64,000 nt of DNA from G965115915 sp965115915 (GCA_965115915.1 OZ220483.1:1984001-2048000), one strand, 5' to 3'; numbered from the stretch's first letter, positions 53,906-63,246 are shown. Notes: a model not told the origin generated them from the sequence alone. Translations and numbers: made by a program.

Positions 53906-56077
53906 ATGTCCGACCGTATCAAAATCAACGCCCTCGGCATTGACCGGGACCTCCATGAGCTTGTGGTCAATGAGATACTCCCGGGAACCGGTGTGGAAGC
54001 AGACCGGTTCTGGAATGGATTGGAGACCATCGTGAAGGAGCTGGAACCGAAGAATCGCGAGTTGTTGAACCAAAGAGACCAGATGCAGGCTGCGCTGGAT
54101 GCCTGGTACCGGGACCACCCTGGGGATGGCAACTTCGAAGCCTACAGACAGCATTTGACGGAAATCGGCTATCTGCAACCGGAAGGGGACGATTTTCTGG
54201 TAAACACCCCTGATGTTGACGAGGAAATCACCACCATTGCCGGTCCACAGTTGGTGGTTCCTGTTGACAATGCCCGTTACGCGCTCAACGCGGCCAATGC
54301 GCGCTGGAACAGCCTTTACGATGCGCTGTACGGTACCGACGTGATCCTTGAGGTGCACGGTTGCAAGCGTACGGCAAAATACAATCCCGTGCGTGGTGCC
54401 AGAGTCATCGAATATGCGCGCAGGTTCCTGGATGCCACGGTTCCTCTTGCGGTGGGCAGTCACAGCTATGTTACCCAGTATAAGGTGCGCTCGGGCAGGT
54501 TGGTGGCAGTCATGGGTGACGGCACTGAGACCGGCCTGGGTGCGCGGGAGTGCTTCGCCGGCTTTCGTGGTGATCCGGAATCACCGGAAGCAATCCTCTT
54601 CCGGCATAACCATCTGCATATCGAGATACTTATCGGTGAGGGTTACTACATCGGGCGCGGTGATCTGGCGGGTGTCTACGATATACAGCTTGAAGCGGCC
54701 ATTACCACCATCATGGATTGTGAGGACTCGGTGGCTGCTGTGGATGCTGCCGACAAGGTGCGTGTGTACCGTAATTGGAATGGCCTGATGAAGGGCGACC
54801 TCAGCATCGTGGTAAAGAAGGGAGAGGATGTCATTCAACGAGAACTGGACGGAGATCGACTATACACTGCACCGGACGGCTCTCAGCTCACGTTACCGGG
54901 CCGCAGTCTGATGTTCGTCCGGAATGTTGGTTCACACATGCATACCGACGCAGTGACCTGTGATGGCAACGAGATACCCGAAACCTTCCTGGACGCAATG
55001 GTCACGGTTGTATCGGCGAAACATGATCTGCTGGGCAACGGACGGTTCCGTAACAGCCGTAAGGGCAGTGTGTATATCGTCAAGCCGAAGATGCACGGGC
55101 CTGAGGAGGTTGCTGCCGCCGTGGAATTGTTCGGGCGGGTGGAGGATGCCCTTGGGCTTGAGCCGAATACACTCAAGATCGGCATCATGGACGAAGAACG
55201 GCGCACCACCGTCAACCTGAAAAAATGCATCCACGCGGCAAGGGATCGCGTTATTTTCATCAATACCGGCTTCCTTGACCGTACCGGTGACGAAATTCAT
55301 ACCTGCATGGAAGCCGGCCCGGTGTTGCCGAAAAACGATATGAAGTCCACACCCTGGCTGTTGTCCTATGAGGACTGGAATGTGGACAAGGGATTGGCAT
55401 GTGGCTTGCCAGGCCACGCCCAGATCGGAAAGGGGATGTGGGCGGCGCCGGACAATATGGCCGCCATGATGGAACAGAAAGTTGGCCATCCACGGGCGGG
55501 AGCCAGTACCGCCTGGGTCCCCTCTCCGATGGCGGCAACGCTGCATGCCATGCACTATCATCAGGTGAATGTGCAACAGCGTCAGCGGGATCTGAAGCAG
55601 GCACAAAGCGGGAGCCTTCAGGATATCCTGACCATTCCCATACTGAGTGATCGTAAGCTGTCGGATGGCGAAATCATCCAGGAACTGGAAAACAATGCCC
55701 AGGGCATCCTCGGCTATGTGGTGCGCTGGGTCGACCAGGGAGTGGGCTGCTCCAAGGTGCCGGATATCAGTGATGTCGCGTTGATGGAGGATCGGGCCAC
55801 ATTGCGGATATCAAGTCAGCATATCGCCAACTGGCTGTACCATGGTGTCTGCACAACGGAACAGGTGATTTCGGTGTTCGAGAAAATGGCCGCCGTGGTG
55901 GATCGCCAGAATAGCAAAGACCCGAATTACATCGACATGGCTCCCGCTTTTGATGGACCGGCATACCGGGCCGCACTGGACCTTGTGTTTCGGGGTCGTG
56001 ACGTGGCCAATGGCTATACCGAGCCGGTGCTGCACGCCCGACGCCGTGAGGCCAAGGCGTTGCGTGGGCGGCGTTAA
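53906..56077 (+). CDS. glcB: Malate synthase G
   Basis: Malate synthase G condenses glyoxylate with acetyl-CoA to malate. The 723-residue protein starts MSDRIKINALGIDRDLHELV. It shows the family sequence TTIMDCEDSVAAVDAADKV with the metal-binding Glu-Asp, the MHGPEEV and GIMDEERRTTVNL segments, FINTGFLDRTGDEIHT, GKGMWAAPDNMAAMMEQKVGHPRAGASTAWVPSPMAATLHA, and a C-terminal Asp/Glu region with ATLRISSQHIANWLYHGV. Length equals the E. coli enzyme. The ATG at 53906 fits the family; the frame is open to a TTG at 53879. It complements glcDEF upstream: glycolate to glyoxylate to malate. A damaged copy of its 3' end lies at 57146-57415. Confidence 0.98.
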   Translation: MSDRIKINALGIDRDLHELVVNEILPGTGVEADRFWNGLETIVKELEPKNRELLNQRDQMQAALDAWYRDHPGDGNFEAYRQHLTEIGYLQPEGDDFLVNTPDVDEEITTIAGPQLVVPVDNARYALNAANARWNSLYDALYGTDVILEVHGCKRTAKYNPVRGARVIEYARRFLDATVPLAVGSHSYVTQYKVRSGRLVAVMGDGTETGLGARECFAGFRGDPESPEAILFRHNHLHIEILIGEGYYIGRGDLAGVYDIQLEAAITTIMDCEDSVAAVDAADKVRVYRNWNGLMKGDLSIVVKKGEDVIQRELDGDRLYTAPDGSQLTLPGRSLMFVRNVGSHMHTDAVTCDGNEIPETFLDAMVTVVSAKHDLLGNGRFRNSRKGSVYIVKPKMHGPEEVAAAVELFGRVEDALGLEPNTLKIGIMDEERRTTVNLKKCIHAARDRVIFINTGFLDRTGDEIHTCMEAGPVLPKNDMKSTPWLLSYEDWNVDKGLACGLPGHAQIGKGMWAAPDNMAAMMEQKVGHPRAGASTAWVPSPMAATLHAMHYHQVNVQQRQRDLKQAQSGSLQDILTIPILSDRKLSDGEIIQELENNAQGILGYVVRWVDQGVGCSKVPDISDVALMEDRATLRISSQHIANWLYHGVCTTEQVISVFEKMAAVVDRQNSKDPNYIDMAPAFDGPAYRAALDLVFRGRDVANGYTEPVLHARRREAKALRGRR

Positions 56078-56103
56078 GCCGGTCCCACTACGCAACGGGA
56101 TTC

Positions 56104-56280
56104 ATGTGCCTTAACTACGTCTCATGCCATGCCGCATGCGCGGCCATTTGCCGCATGCGCGGCCATTTGCCGCATGCGCGGCCATATCCGCGTCGCGTCC
56201 AGCTTTTGCGTAACCTCCGGGTCGATCTCGTCCTCCGGCACATGGCGGGCGAGTTCGTGGAAACATGTCTCGCATCCCGG
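56104..56280 (-). pseudogene. Duplicated 3' end of the OLD-like ATPase gene
   Basis: Bases 56104-56280 repeat the C-terminal coding sequence of the ATPase gene (57447-57600 region) with scattered changes. The minus-strand end reads AAHAAWHET against AAHAARHET. The copy breaks off near 56280. A 19-base unit (CCGCATGCGCGGCCATTTG) is repeated nearly three times at about 56133-56190 inside it. Confidence 0.8.
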
Positions 56281-56316
56281 GGCGCCACAAGCCAGGAACC
56301 TCTGCTTAGGTAGTGA

Positions 56317-56850
56317 TTACTCAGGCATTGCCGATGAGTGATGCTCCACAATCATCCAGCGTTGACCGTTCCAGCGATATACGAAAGTGAACCGTGCCTG
56401 CACGGATGAATCGTCTCCGAAAGTAAAGGTATAGATGCCAGAATTTATGGCAATCTCGTCAAAGATCCGGACATTTTCTTCATCAATTTTCCCCATAGGG
56501 CCTTTGGCGAGGAATTGAACAAAATAATCTGCAATTTCCTCGCGATTGTGTCTCACTCTATTGGACACGGTCGGAAGCAGAATGGCTGTGCCTTCTTCAT
56601 AGAGGGTAGCAACCTTTTGCGGATTTCCAGTTTGTAACGCACTATTCCATTCATCGAATAACGCTGTTATATCTGCTTTCGTATCCTGGGCCAGACCCTG
56701 GGTAAAGGGCAGGCCGAGCAGGAGTGCGGCGACGGCGATACGCAGAACTCCCGCGGCGTCACGCACACGCCTGGCGGCACTGCGTCGGGGTTCAAGTGAC
56801 AGGGCAGGAAGCTCTCGGCTAACAATCTCGTTTTGCCCGGTTATCTTCAT
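56317..56850 (-). CDS. Secreted NTF2-like (SgcJ/EcaC-type) protein
   Basis: The 177-residue protein starts at ATG 56850 (MKITGQNEIV), with GGAG ten bases before it. It carries a long, Arg-rich N region and a signal-like helix (VLRIAVAALLLGLPFTQGLAQ), so it is probably periplasmic. The remainder is an NTF2-like alpha+beta fold: ALFDEWNSALQTGNPQKVATLYEEGTAILLPTVSNRVRHNREEIADYF and ARFTFVYRWNGQRWMIVEHHSSAMP. This matches the SgcJ/EcaC and DUF4440-type family, whose functions vary. It sits between duplicated gene ends and was probably placed there by the same rearrangement. Confidence 0.8.
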   Translation of the reverse strand: MKITGQNEIVSRELPALSLEPRRSAARRVRDAAGVLRIAVAALLLGLPFTQGLAQDTKADITALFDEWNSALQTGNPQKVATLYEEGTAILLPTVSNRVRHNREEIADYFVQFLAKGPMGKIDEENVRIFDEIAINSGIYTFTFGDDSSVQARFTFVYRWNGQRWMIVEHHSSAMPE

Positions 56851-57145
56851 AATCAGGTTGCTCCATGTGGAAGTGGTGAATTGAAATACCTCTGCCAACC
56901 TTTCGACAGACATCCAGAGAACTATGCCGGAATTTCACTTTTTCCACAACTGGCGAGCCGGCAAGTGAACGCGATCCAGCGCCGGTTATCCTGCCCTTAA
57001 CGGTTTGCCAACCGCAATTTACTGACAGTAAATGCCCCGAAATTCGTATCCCGGCCACATTCAGCAGGTGAGGCAATTTGTTCTGACCTGCCCCCGTCGA
57101 CGGGTCCAGTTTGAATGTTAGTGCATTGACGATTTCTCTGCCATG

Positions 57146-57415
57146 CTGGCTGTCGTCCCATGAGGACTGGAATGTGGACAAGGGATTGGCATGTGGCTCG
57201 CCAGGCCACGCCCGGATCGGAAAGGGGATGTGGGCGGCGCCGGACAATATGGCCGCCATGATGGAACAGAAAGTTGGCCATATCGCTCCCGCTTTTGATG
57301 GACCGGCATACCGGGCCGCACGGGACTTTAGTGTTTCGGGGTCGTGACGTGGCCAATGGCTATACCGAGCCGGTGCGGCACGCCAGACACCGTGAGGCCA
57401 AGGCGTTGCGCGGGC
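57146..57415 (+). pseudogene. Truncated copy of the glcB 3' end
   Basis: Bases 57146-57415 match glcB first at about 55353-55488 (EDWNVDKGLACG ... EQKVGH). They then jump directly to the sequence at about 55930 (APAFDGPAYRAA ... EAKALRGR). An internal deletion of about 440 bases and small changes, including an extra base near ARDFSVSG, break the frame. The match continues past the glcB stop into the ATPase 3' end. Confidence 0.9.
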
Positions 57416-57457
57416 GTCAAGCCGGTGTCACTACGCAACGGGATTCATGTGCCTTAA

Positions 57458-59194
57458 CTACGTCTCATGCCGTGCCGCATGTGCGGCCACTTCCGCGATC
57501 GCGTCCAGCTTTTGCGCAACCTCCGGGTCGATCTCGTCTTCCGGCACATGGCGGGCGAGTTTGTGGAAATGCGTCTTCTGCATCGGATTGCCACGACCGA
57601 GTTTGCTGAAATAGACCTCGAACAGCGGCCCAAGAAACTCGTCGCTCACCTTCACATCATCGCTCCAGGGAGAGCCCTTGCGCAACTTGTGCATGGCTTC
57701 CGCAACCTCCGCTATGGCGTTGCGCATCGCCTCCAGCCGTGCCTCTGCCTCGCTTTCCGTCAACAACGGCAATGGCGGTTCCGCAGACGCGGACTCTCTC
57801 GCATAGGCCTCGAGTGTGGCTTGTGTACAGAGATAATTCTCTATTTCCCGCTTGCTCCAGCACAACAGCTTCAGCGGCCCGGCACTCGCCTCTCCTTCCT
57901 TGATGTCGTCCAACAGCATCAGGCCAGCCAAATCAGGCAGCGCCTCCCGCAGACCGTAGTAGTGCGCTTCTGCTCGGCTTTGCTGGTTGCACACGTAGTG
58001 AACAAAGGCCCGTTCCAGTGCCTTGATGGCCTCTTCATGGCCCAGACGTTTGGCAAACGACTGCAAGATCGCGAGGTCCGTGGGGCCTTCCAGATACAAC
58101 ACCCATCCGGTTTGTTCCGCCTGGTAGTATTGTTCGAACCCGATGCTGGCAAGCGCCTTTTGCACCTGGCTCTTGTTTGCAATCCGATGCGGCCGACCCA
58201 CAAAGGCGATGACCGCGTCTTTCCCTGCCGCCTCGTTCAGCAGGACTTCCGAGTGACTGGCCGCGATGATCTGATTTCCGCCCACCGCGGCCGCTTCCGT
58301 GATCAGTCTGTAAATTTGACGCTGACGCAGGATCTCCAGATGCGCATCGGGCTCGTCCAGCAGCATGACCGACCCCGGGTTGGCATGCATGTATGCCAGG
58401 ATCAACAGGGTTTGCTGCAAGCCCCGTCCGCTGGAAGACAAATCGAGACGCACATCCCGCTCCGTGTATCCCATCGTGATCTCGCCCCGTTCTTCCACAT
58501 ATTGCGGCTTGTCGAGTTTGGCGCCAAAAAGTTCTTCGATCTGCTCCGAGAGCGCTTCCCATTTATCCGGGGCATGCTCGGAAATCCGGTAACACAGGTT
58601 GCGCAGCACCTCTGCTGTTCGTCCCTCTCCGACACGAACATTCACCGCGCCCTGATCGAGCCGGGTCTCCATGGCGGCAAGCCCGGACATCGATGGAAGC
58701 AGTGCCACCTGTACCGATTTCAGTTCCTCCGGAACGGGCATCCGGTCCGAACTGTCGTTCGGGTCGCGTCTGAGTGGCCGGCAGTAAAAAGATTCCTCAT
58801 TCGCGTAGTCGAACTCGATGCCGCATGTCCATTCTTTGTCCTTCGTGACACCATCGACGATGATATCGATACGAACGTTCTCTACGCCCTTGTTGCTCGC
58901 GCCTTTTCGGGAGGCACGCACCTGAAGCCCGCGCCATAGCTGAATGGCGCTCGGATGGGGTATGGACAACAGGTCCCGGCGATTTAGCGCGACCCCCGGG
59001 CGTTTCTTCGGCACGTCTTCCTCTTTGGGGCGCTTCTCATTCCAGCGTTTCACGCCGATATCCCAGAGCGTCAGCGCCTGCATCGCCGAGGTCTTGCCCG
59101 AATTGTTCGGACCGATGAATACGATCGGGTTCCCCAATTCGATCTCGGCGTCATCAAACCGCTTGAAATTGCGAATCGTGAGTTTGGTGAGCAT
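57458..59194 (-). CDS. OLD-like ATPase with Toprim domain
   Basis: The 578-residue protein starts MLTKLTIRNFKRFDDAEI. It has an ABC-type ATPase domain with Walker A GPNNSGKT (about 30), signature-like LSSSGRGLQQTLL, Walker B VMLLDEPDAHLE and a switch His in AASHSE. A C-terminal Toprim-like part follows (VLYLEGPTDLAILQSF, with the catalytic Glu; LMLLDDIKEG; KREIENYL). OLD-family nucleases with this layout act in phage defence and DNA processing. Frame upstream of 59194 is open but does not fit the family. A DNA methyltransferase gene lies 193 bases upstream in the same direction. The last 50 or so codons are duplicated at 56104-56280. Confidence 0.88.
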   Translation of the reverse strand: MLTKLTIRNFKRFDDAEIELGNPIVFIGPNNSGKTSAMQALTLWDIGVKRWNEKRPKEEDVPKKRPGVALNRRDLLSIPHPSAIQLWRGLQVRASRKGASNKGVENVRIDIIVDGVTKDKEWTCGIEFDYANEESFYCRPLRRDPNDSSDRMPVPEELKSVQVALLPSMSGLAAMETRLDQGAVNVRVGEGRTAEVLRNLCYRISEHAPDKWEALSEQIEELFGAKLDKPQYVEERGEITMGYTERDVRLDLSSSGRGLQQTLLILAYMHANPGSVMLLDEPDAHLEILRQRQIYRLITEAAAVGGNQIIAASHSEVLLNEAAGKDAVIAFVGRPHRIANKSQVQKALASIGFEQYYQAEQTGWVLYLEGPTDLAILQSFAKRLGHEEAIKALERAFVHYVCNQQSRAEAHYYGLREALPDLAGLMLLDDIKEGEASAGPLKLLCWSKREIENYLCTQATLEAYARESASAEPPLPLLTESEAEARLEAMRNAIAEVAEAMHKLRKGSPWSDDVKVSDEFLGPLFEVYFSKLGRGNPMQKTHFHKLARHVPEDEIDPEVAQKLDAIAEVAAHAARHET

Positions 59195-59387
59195 ATTAGG
59201 TCCCGGAAACCTTTCCCGTGTATTCAGAGACAGTGCCACAGAGATGCGTTTGGACAGCAGTGTAGCATGACGGCCCGGGCACATTCACAGATTTTCCTTC
59301 AGCCGGAATGGCCATCTATCAAACAAGCATCACCCCTGTCACAATGCCTTTACAAAGGCACCGCGCTGTGCACAGCGCTCTCGCCGT

Positions 59388-60323
59388 TCAGGCCTTACCA
59401 CTTTCCTGGCGTGAAACGACGCCCTTCAACCAACTCCTGCCGAACTCGGCGTATTCCGGATTGATCTCAATGCCCAGGAATTCAATGCCCAGTGTGCCAG
59501 CCACCACGCATTCAGAACCCGAGCCGGAAAAGGGCACAAGAACCCTGCCCGAGCTTCCATTTATCCTCGACCGCAGCAGGCGTTTGGTCAACGCACGCGG
59601 CTTTTGTGTCGGGTGTTTCAATATCTCGTGTCCCCGATGTTTTTCCAGTTCGTCGGGCGGCTTGACTTCCCCGCCACAGTCGCGACAGAAAAACCACCTT
59701 TCAGCACGGCCCGCCCCACCAGCAAGGGCGGGAACCGCGATGACATCACGCGGCAAGGCCCCGCCGTGATCATTATATTGCGTCTTCCTGACACCACGAC
59801 TGTACCTCCCCCTGGTGCCATTCCTCGGTTTGCCGACACATTTCAGGAAGTGCCGTGTGTATGGCTCGCGCATCTGTTCAACCTCCAATGTGGGCCGCTT
59901 TGTCCCTGGCTTCCACAAACACAGTATCGCCTCGTGCGACCGTTGCCAAAAACGCGACGACGGTACCGCTTTGTTGGTGTAATGCCAGGCCAGCCAACGC
60001 TGTTCTTCTATCGGGTATTCAACCGCCACCCGTGCCAATACCTCGTGAAAGCCGTATACGTAAATGAGCCCACCATCCGCCAGTAGCCGGAAACACTGTG
60101 TAAGCCACTGCTTGCACCAAGCCACATAGTCTGCCATTGACAGCTTGTCGCTGTTGTTACCAAAATCCTTTCCGATGTTGTACGGGGGGTCGGCGATTAC
60201 CACATCGTACCGGATAGCACTCCGCTGTTTTCTCAGAACTGCTATGGCATCGCCCGTGATTATCCGTGAGCAAAACCCCTTCGCCTTGCAACGTGTTCCC
60301 GTTACATCCAGACCCGTTGGCAT
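59388..60323 (-). CDS. DNA methyltransferase, beta class (N6-adenine or N4-cytosine)
   Basis: The 311-residue protein has the catalytic motif DPPYNIGKDF near the N terminus (about 48) and the AdoMet-binding FSGSGSECV near the C terminus. HPTQKPRALTKRLLRS lies just before the latter, the order of beta-class enzymes. Between them is an insert with C-x-x-C (WFFCRDCGGEV) and two His (EKHRGHEILKH) that could bind zinc. I start at ATG 60323 (MPTGLDVTG), preceded by an AG-rich stretch; the frame is open to 60431 with other ATGs. No restriction endonuclease is adjacent, but the OLD-like ATPase follows. The recognition sequence cannot be read from the gene. Confidence 0.9.
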   Translation of the reverse strand: MPTGLDVTGTRCKAKGFCSRIITGDAIAVLRKQRSAIRYDVVIADPPYNIGKDFGNNSDKLSMADYVAWCKQWLTQCFRLLADGGLIYVYGFHEVLARVAVEYPIEEQRWLAWHYTNKAVPSSRFWQRSHEAILCLWKPGTKRPTLEVEQMREPYTRHFLKCVGKPRNGTRGRYSRGVRKTQYNDHGGALPRDVIAVPALAGGAGRAERWFFCRDCGGEVKPPDELEKHRGHEILKHPTQKPRALTKRLLRSRINGSSGRVLVPFSGSGSECVVAGTLGIEFLGIEINPEYAEFGRSWLKGVVSRQESGKA

Positions 60324-60504
60324 GTTCTCTTTCTGCTGGAAGCCTCGTGTGCTTGAAGTCATGCGCCACATATCCCGAGGATATGGTCGCTCACGGTGTC
60401 CTGTGCGACGATCAGGGACGCCCGTTTGCATGGTGGGTCTAATGATACTCTTTCCTGACAGGCATGGAACTCCTTTATTTAATCCCCTGGTATTGCACCG
60501 AATG

Positions 60505-61203
60505 TCATCGTGCCTCGTCCAGGCGGCGCAGCCATTCGCTAATGACTTTTACTCCGCGCCGCTCGCCGCGGTATCGAGACATCGCCTGCCGCAGCACGGT
60601 CACCTCCATCTTGTGCGCTTTCAGTTCCATCGCGTGCCCGGTCAACCAGTCCTCGATGCGGGCAGGGTCGAATTCCGGATGAAACTGAAACGCAAGCGCA
60701 TGCCTGCCGAACGCAAACGCCTGGTTATCGCAAGACGGCGTATACGCCAGTCGTTCTGCACCGGCAGGGAGGTCACAGGCATCGCTGTGCCAATGCCATG
60801 CCAGCGGCGATGACGCGAATGGCTCGAGACACGACGCCTTCCCTTCCACGGTGAGCCGGATCGGTGCCAGACCGATTTCGGTCACCCCCGGACGGATGTC
60901 CGCTCCCGCGGCCTTTGCCATCAATTGTGCGCCAAGGCAGATCCCGAGGGTCGGCAACCCCGCATCCAGACGTGCGCCGATCAAACGCAGTTCCTCGGTC
61001 AGAAACGGATACTCCCGCTCCTGGTAAACACCAATCGGCCCACCCAACACCACCAACAGATCCGCCGCCTCGGCTACCGCAAGGCGATCGCTCAGATGCC
61101 ACGCATTGGCGTGGTCGATCGCAAAACCGGCCGCTATGACTGGGCGTTTGAACACCCCCAGGTCCTCGAACGCCACGTGCTGGACAACCAGCGCCCGCTT
61201 CAT
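60505..61203 (-). CDS. Class I glutamine amidotransferase-like protein
   Basis: The 232-residue protein has a class I amidotransferase fold: LLVVLGGPIGVYQEREYPFL, the nucleophile elbow GICLGAQLMA (Cys), WHWHSDACDLP and the catalytic His-Glu in FQFHPEFD. Stand-alone relatives are annotated as GMP synthase-like or glutamine amidotransferases, often of unknown substrate. It ends upstream of the methyltransferase and starts 24 bases after the thioredoxin-like gene, in the same direction. Confidence 0.9.
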   Translation of the reverse strand: MKRALVVQHVAFEDLGVFKRPVIAAGFAIDHANAWHLSDRLAVAEAADLLVVLGGPIGVYQEREYPFLTEELRLIGARLDAGLPTLGICLGAQLMAKAAGADIRPGVTEIGLAPIRLTVEGKASCLEPFASSPLAWHWHSDACDLPAGAERLAYTPSCDNQAFAFGRHALAFQFHPEFDPARIEDWLTGHAMELKAHKMEVTVLRQAMSRYRGERRGVKVISEWLRRLDEAR

Positions 61204-61227
61204 GTCTGCGGCACCCTGCGCCGGCGG

Positions 61228-61728
61228 CTACGAAACTTCGGCTACAACCGCCGCCACGGATTTTCCATCGATCACTGCCTGTATCTCCGCGCCCAGGACC
61301 AGGTCATCGACAGCACCAAACTGATGTTTCCGCACACAACCATTCTGATCGAGCAGGATCAAACTCGGCGTACCCCGCATGCCGAAGGCATGCATGGTTT
61401 GCGGCAACCGATCCGTCCCCTGTGCATCGATCGCGACCGGAAATCCGATTCGGTATTCATGCAGAAACGCGGCCAACGCCGCCCGCGAACCTTGTGCCTC
61501 ATGGTGTTCAAAGACCGTATGCAGGCCGATGACAACCACGTCGTCCGAACGGAAACTGGCGGCCACACGCTGGGCCAGCGGCAATCCATGGGCGACACAC
61601 CCCGGACACAACATCTGAAACGCCTCGATCAACACCACCTTGCCCCGCAGTGCCGCCAACGTCAGCGGTTCCGAGTTCAACCACTCCGACACCGAGAGTT
61701 CCGGCGCAACCGGAAACTGTTCGCTCAT
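61228..61728 (-). CDS. Thioredoxin-like (TlpA/AhpC-type) redox protein
   Basis: The 166-residue protein has a thioredoxin fold: LAALRGKVVLIEAFQMLCPGCVAHGLPLAQRV with a CPGC active site, DVVVIGLHTVFEHHEAQG, FPVAIDAQG and the cis-Pro region MRGTPSLILLDQNG. No signal peptide is visible, so it is probably cytoplasmic. CPGC differs from the CGPC of thioredoxin, so its redox role is uncertain. It lies between nirK and the amidotransferase gene. Confidence 0.88.
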   Translation of the reverse strand: MSEQFPVAPELSVSEWLNSEPLTLAALRGKVVLIEAFQMLCPGCVAHGLPLAQRVAASFRSDDVVVIGLHTVFEHHEAQGSRAALAAFLHEYRIGFPVAIDAQGTDRLPQTMHAFGMRGTPSLILLDQNGCVRKHQFGAVDDLVLGAEIQAVIDGKSVAAVVAEVS

Positions 61729-61955
61729 AAATAAAACCCTTTGGCTTCCATCTGCATTGCGCGGATACTATTGGGATTGTCGCTTGAAAGTCAAGCGCAT
61801 GGACGCAGGTCTGAAGCCGCGCACACGCCCACCGTCCCCGTTGGCAAACATCGCTCCGAGGCCCGGCCGTCTCCAATCCTGACAGGCATGCGGTGTTACC
61901 GTTACCGGCTCATTCCTTTACACCGCCGCCCACCTCTGTCACTGGCGGAGAGCGC

Positions 61956-63077
61956 TCACCACGAGCCACTGGCGGCGGAAGCCGGCGCCCCGATCTGCTT
62001 CATCAGGTCGTCATCCCATTCCCCTTCCACCATGAAGTGCGCGGTCGCACCCAGGTCCACCGCCTCGATCAGGTTGTGGTTGACGTAAGCGTACACGCCG
62101 GGTTGCAGAAAGGTGTAGATGGCCGCGCCCGCGGAACCACCCCGGATGAACCAGGTCTCCAGGTCTTTCGCCGGCGGGTTGGCGAACTTGCCCTTTTCCC
62201 AGACATAATCTCCATGCCCACCAATCAGATGGGGCCGCGTGTCCCGATTCGCCTGCGAGTGCACGATCAACACCGTCTCCCCCACTTTTGCCTTGAGAGC
62301 ATTCTCTCCGGTAAGCGCACCGACCTTGCCGTTAAACACCACATGTGTCGGGATGAGGCCTCGCATGACCTTCAAGGTATCGCTATACGAGGCGAGGTGT
62401 GAATCATAGTGCCTGTAGTTTCCGTCCTTATCGCGGGGAATGTAAAAATCGTTTTCACCGACATAGTAAATGCGGTCATACCGTATCGGCTCACCGTCCC
62501 TGTTCTTCAGCCCGTCACGCGGCAACACCATTATGGCGCCACTCATGCCTGAAACCACGTGCCACGAAATCATGGACCCTCCCGGGGCACAGTGATAGAT
62601 GAAAACACCGGGGCGCGTTGCCTTGAACCGCAATTTGACCTGTTCCCCCGGCTTGACCAGCGTCAGATCGCCTCCCCCCAGCGCCCCGGTGGAGGCGTGG
62701 AAATCAATGTTGTGCACCAGCGTGTTGGTTGGCAGGTTGATCAATGTCAATTCAACATAGTCGCCTTCGTGGACAACCATGAACGGGCCGGGGACCGTAC
62801 CGTTGAATGTCATCGCTTGAAGTTTCGTTCCCTTGTTATCAATCTCAATGACTTTTTCCTCGGTCGTCAGCGTGAACTCGACAACCCTTGGGCCCGAACC
62901 GGCAACCTGCTCATGCTCATGCACGAAGGGCGGTGCAACCAGGGTGATTTTTTCCCGGGGCAGCGCGGCAATGTCGGCTTCTGTGGCAAACGCCTGCGGG
63001 AGCGGCAACAAGGCCACAAACACGGCCGCCGCGGCAACGGCCAAGGTCCATCGCTGGATTTTGCAGTAAATCATCAT
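61956..63077 (-). CDS. nirK: Copper-containing nitrite reductase NirK
   Basis: NirK reduces nitrite to nitric oxide in the periplasm. The 373-residue protein starts at ATG 63077, with GGAGG five bases upstream, and has a signal peptide (LAVAAAAVFVALLPLPQAFA). Two cupredoxin domains carry the copper ligands: HNIDFH (type 2 His and catalytic Asp), HCAPGG and WHVVSGMSG (type 1 Cys, His, Met plus a type 2 His), RPHLIGGH (catalytic His) and YVNHNLIEA (type 2 His). All key residues are present. No nor or nos genes are visible nearby, so it may serve as a stand-alone nitrite reduction or detoxification step. Confidence 0.97.
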   Translation of the reverse strand: MMIYCKIQRWTLAVAAAAVFVALLPLPQAFATEADIAALPREKITLVAPPFVHEHEQVAGSGPRVVEFTLTTEEKVIEIDNKGTKLQAMTFNGTVPGPFMVVHEGDYVELTLINLPTNTLVHNIDFHASTGALGGGDLTLVKPGEQVKLRFKATRPGVFIYHCAPGGSMISWHVVSGMSGAIMVLPRDGLKNRDGEPIRYDRIYYVGENDFYIPRDKDGNYRHYDSHLASYSDTLKVMRGLIPTHVVFNGKVGALTGENALKAKVGETVLIVHSQANRDTRPHLIGGHGDYVWEKGKFANPPAKDLETWFIRGGSAGAAIYTFLQPGVYAYVNHNLIEAVDLGATAHFMVEGEWDDDLMKQIGAPASAASGSW

Positions 63078-63082
63078 AGTAA

Positions 63083-63087
63083 CCTCC
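63083..63087 (-). promoter_or_regulatory. Shine-Dalgarno of nirK
   Basis: GGAGG on the minus strand, within GAGGAGG, lies five bases before the ATG at 63077. It decides the start against an open frame that continues 53 codons upstream. Confidence 0.8.
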
Positions 63088-63233
63088 TCATATGCAGTCA
63101 AACATTGCAGAACCGGGTCACGACACCGGAACGGGCGATGCGCTCCCCGGGCAGCATTATTGTGCATACCTGGAAAATCATACGCCTTCCTTCTCGACTT
63201 TCTATCCGCTTCCGTGCCTGAAACTCGGGCATT

Positions 63234-63246
63234 CAAGACAATCTTG
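63234..63246. promoter_or_regulatory. Small palindrome in the nirK-autotransporter spacer
   Basis: CAAGA-CAA-TCTTG is a perfect 5-3-5 inverted repeat about 157 bases upstream of nirK and 111 bases upstream of the divergent gene. It could be an operator, but it does not match the FNR, NnrR or NsrR consensus as I know them. Confidence 0.25.

Noticed and set aside
56115..56351. 78-codon minus-strand open frame after glcB
   Set aside because: Its end is the duplicated C-terminal scrap of the ATPase gene and its start overlaps the NTF2-like gene. Treated as a pseudogene fragment.
63234..63246. FNR/NnrR-type site upstream of nirK
   Set aside because: The palindrome has CAA and TTG half-sites in the wrong order for TTGAT-N4-ATCAA. 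Kept only as an unassigned inverted repeat.
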